Of a stretch of 64,000 nucleotides of DNA, positions 63,641 to 64,000 are shown piece by piece. The first letter of the stretch is position 1. Each line of letters opens with the position of its first letter. The DNA is from CAYYMH01 sp964472785 (GTDB lineage: Bacteria > Zhuqueibacterota > Zhuqueibacteria > Thermofontimicrobiales > Thermofontimicrobiaceae), in contig CAYYMH010000013.1 of the NCBI GenBank assembly GCA_964472785.1, positions 41,376 through 105,375 on the forward strand, given 5' to 3'. The position numbers were made by a program, and so were the translations under genes. The notes under the pieces are model-generated. The model searched no databases, was not told the DNA's origin, and was given only the letters and a program-made list of their open reading frames with translations.

Positions 63641-63940
63641 TTAGTTAATTGTCAATCCTAATTTTTTTCCTAATCCCTCTTCAAAAATTTTAAACAACGT
63701 GGAAATTTGAATATCAATTTTTCCATTTTCCAGTCGGGAGATATAACTTTTTTTAGTTCCCGTTTTTTTAGCCAGGTCTTCCTGTGTTAGATGAGCTTTT
63801 TTTCTTTCTTCTTTTATCATTTCTCCAACAATAAAAGCTTTTGCTTTTATCTCAAATTCATCACGTTTTTCAGTTCCAAGTTTTCCATATTTGATGTCTA
63901 ATAATTCATCAAAATTTGTTGCATCTTTTATTGTTTTCAT
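63641..63940 (-). CDS. HigA-type antitoxin, XRE family HTH protein
   Basis: A 99-residue protein with an N-terminal FDELLDIKYGKLGTEKRDEFE segment and a C-terminal helix-turn-helix (LTQEDLAKKTGTKKSYISRLENG). This layout is common in HigA-like antitoxins that pair with an upstream RelE/HigB-type toxin. The toxin gene would lie beyond the right edge of the window; the 60 bases present upstream end with AGGAGAAGG before the ATG. It sits directly upstream of the attC-like sites, so it may be part of an integron cassette. It could also be a solitary regulator. Confidence 0.82.
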   Translation of the reverse strand: MKTIKDATNFDELLDIKYGKLGTEKRDEFEIKAKAFIVGEMIKEERKKAHLTQEDLAKKTGTKKSYISRLENGKIDIQISTLFKIFEEGLGKKLGLTIN

Positions 63941-64000
63941 TTTCCTTCTCCTATGATAAAAAGTTTCAATTCTACTCAGTTAATTTATTTAGCCATTACA

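Noticed and set aside
1..64000. CRISPR arrays, tRNA or rRNA genes, prophage
   Set aside because: I saw no regularly spaced direct repeats, no cloverleaf with a T-arm outside coding genes, and no phage structural genes.

Overview
The window is AT-rich bacterial chromosome, about 64 kb, densely coded, with no rRNA, tRNA, CRISPR or prophage that I can see. A FlgD-like C-terminal sorting domain on a secreted protein, a TonB receptor with an N-terminal carboxypeptidase-regulatory domain, a PorV/PorQ-like barrel joined to TPRs, a KPRFYKPE-type small membrane protein and Gram-negative lipoproteins all suggest a Gram-negative of the Calditrichota / KSB1 / Ignavibacteria / Bacteroidota neighbourhood. 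This placement is inference; no marker gene settles it. Layout: 1-17.4 kb is a mostly housekeeping block on the minus strand (LOG protein, MetH-activation-like protein, PHP phosphoesterase, secreted amidotransferase-like protein, MFS carrier, deoxynucleoside kinase, FtsH, trehalose synthase TreT, NadB, SpoIID, CPBP protease, SpoU methyltransferase, EIIA, adenosine-specific kinase). 17.6-25.5 kb is on the plus strand (DUF3108 protein, glycosyltransferase, radical SAM, PHP/CehA protein, SWIM protein, LysM lytic transglycosylase). 26.0-32.7 kb is a five-gene redox operon: NuoE-like, HndB-like, a 1024-residue NuoF-GltD fusion, a NuoG N-terminal-like ferredoxin protein and a glutamate-synthase-type FMN protein. 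It has the wiring of an electron-bifurcating NAD(P)H enzyme but no hydrogenase or formate dehydrogenase centre. It is followed by a PEP/pyruvate-binding protein paired with an unusual response regulator, and by a large NAD-glutamate dehydrogenase. 39.1-43.5 kb (minus) holds a barrel-TPR protein, a class III cyclase and a small membrane protein. 44.0-45.5 kb is a TPP riboswitch with its terminator and thiC. 45.6-63.2 kb (minus) is the most coherent system in the window: beta-propeller phytase, TonB receptor (frameshifted), lipoprotein metallophosphoesterase, PfkB kinase, organophosphate-type MFS carrier, inositol 2-dehydrogenase IolG, a CUT2 sugar ABC transporter, and counterparts of the Thermotoga IolO, IolN and IolM enzymes, headed by an AraR-type GntR/LacI regulator with a consensus promoter and operator. 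Together they can be read as a route from phytate or inositol phosphates to myo-inositol, 2-keto-inositol, 3-dehydro-scyllo-inosose, 5-keto-L-gluconate and D-tagaturonate. The right edge (63.3-64 kb) carries two integron attC-like sites directly downstream of a HigA-type antitoxin gene, which looks like a small cassette array. Intergenic spaces hold dispersed inverted repeats, a 127-bp MITE-like element and a run of REP-like hairpins.
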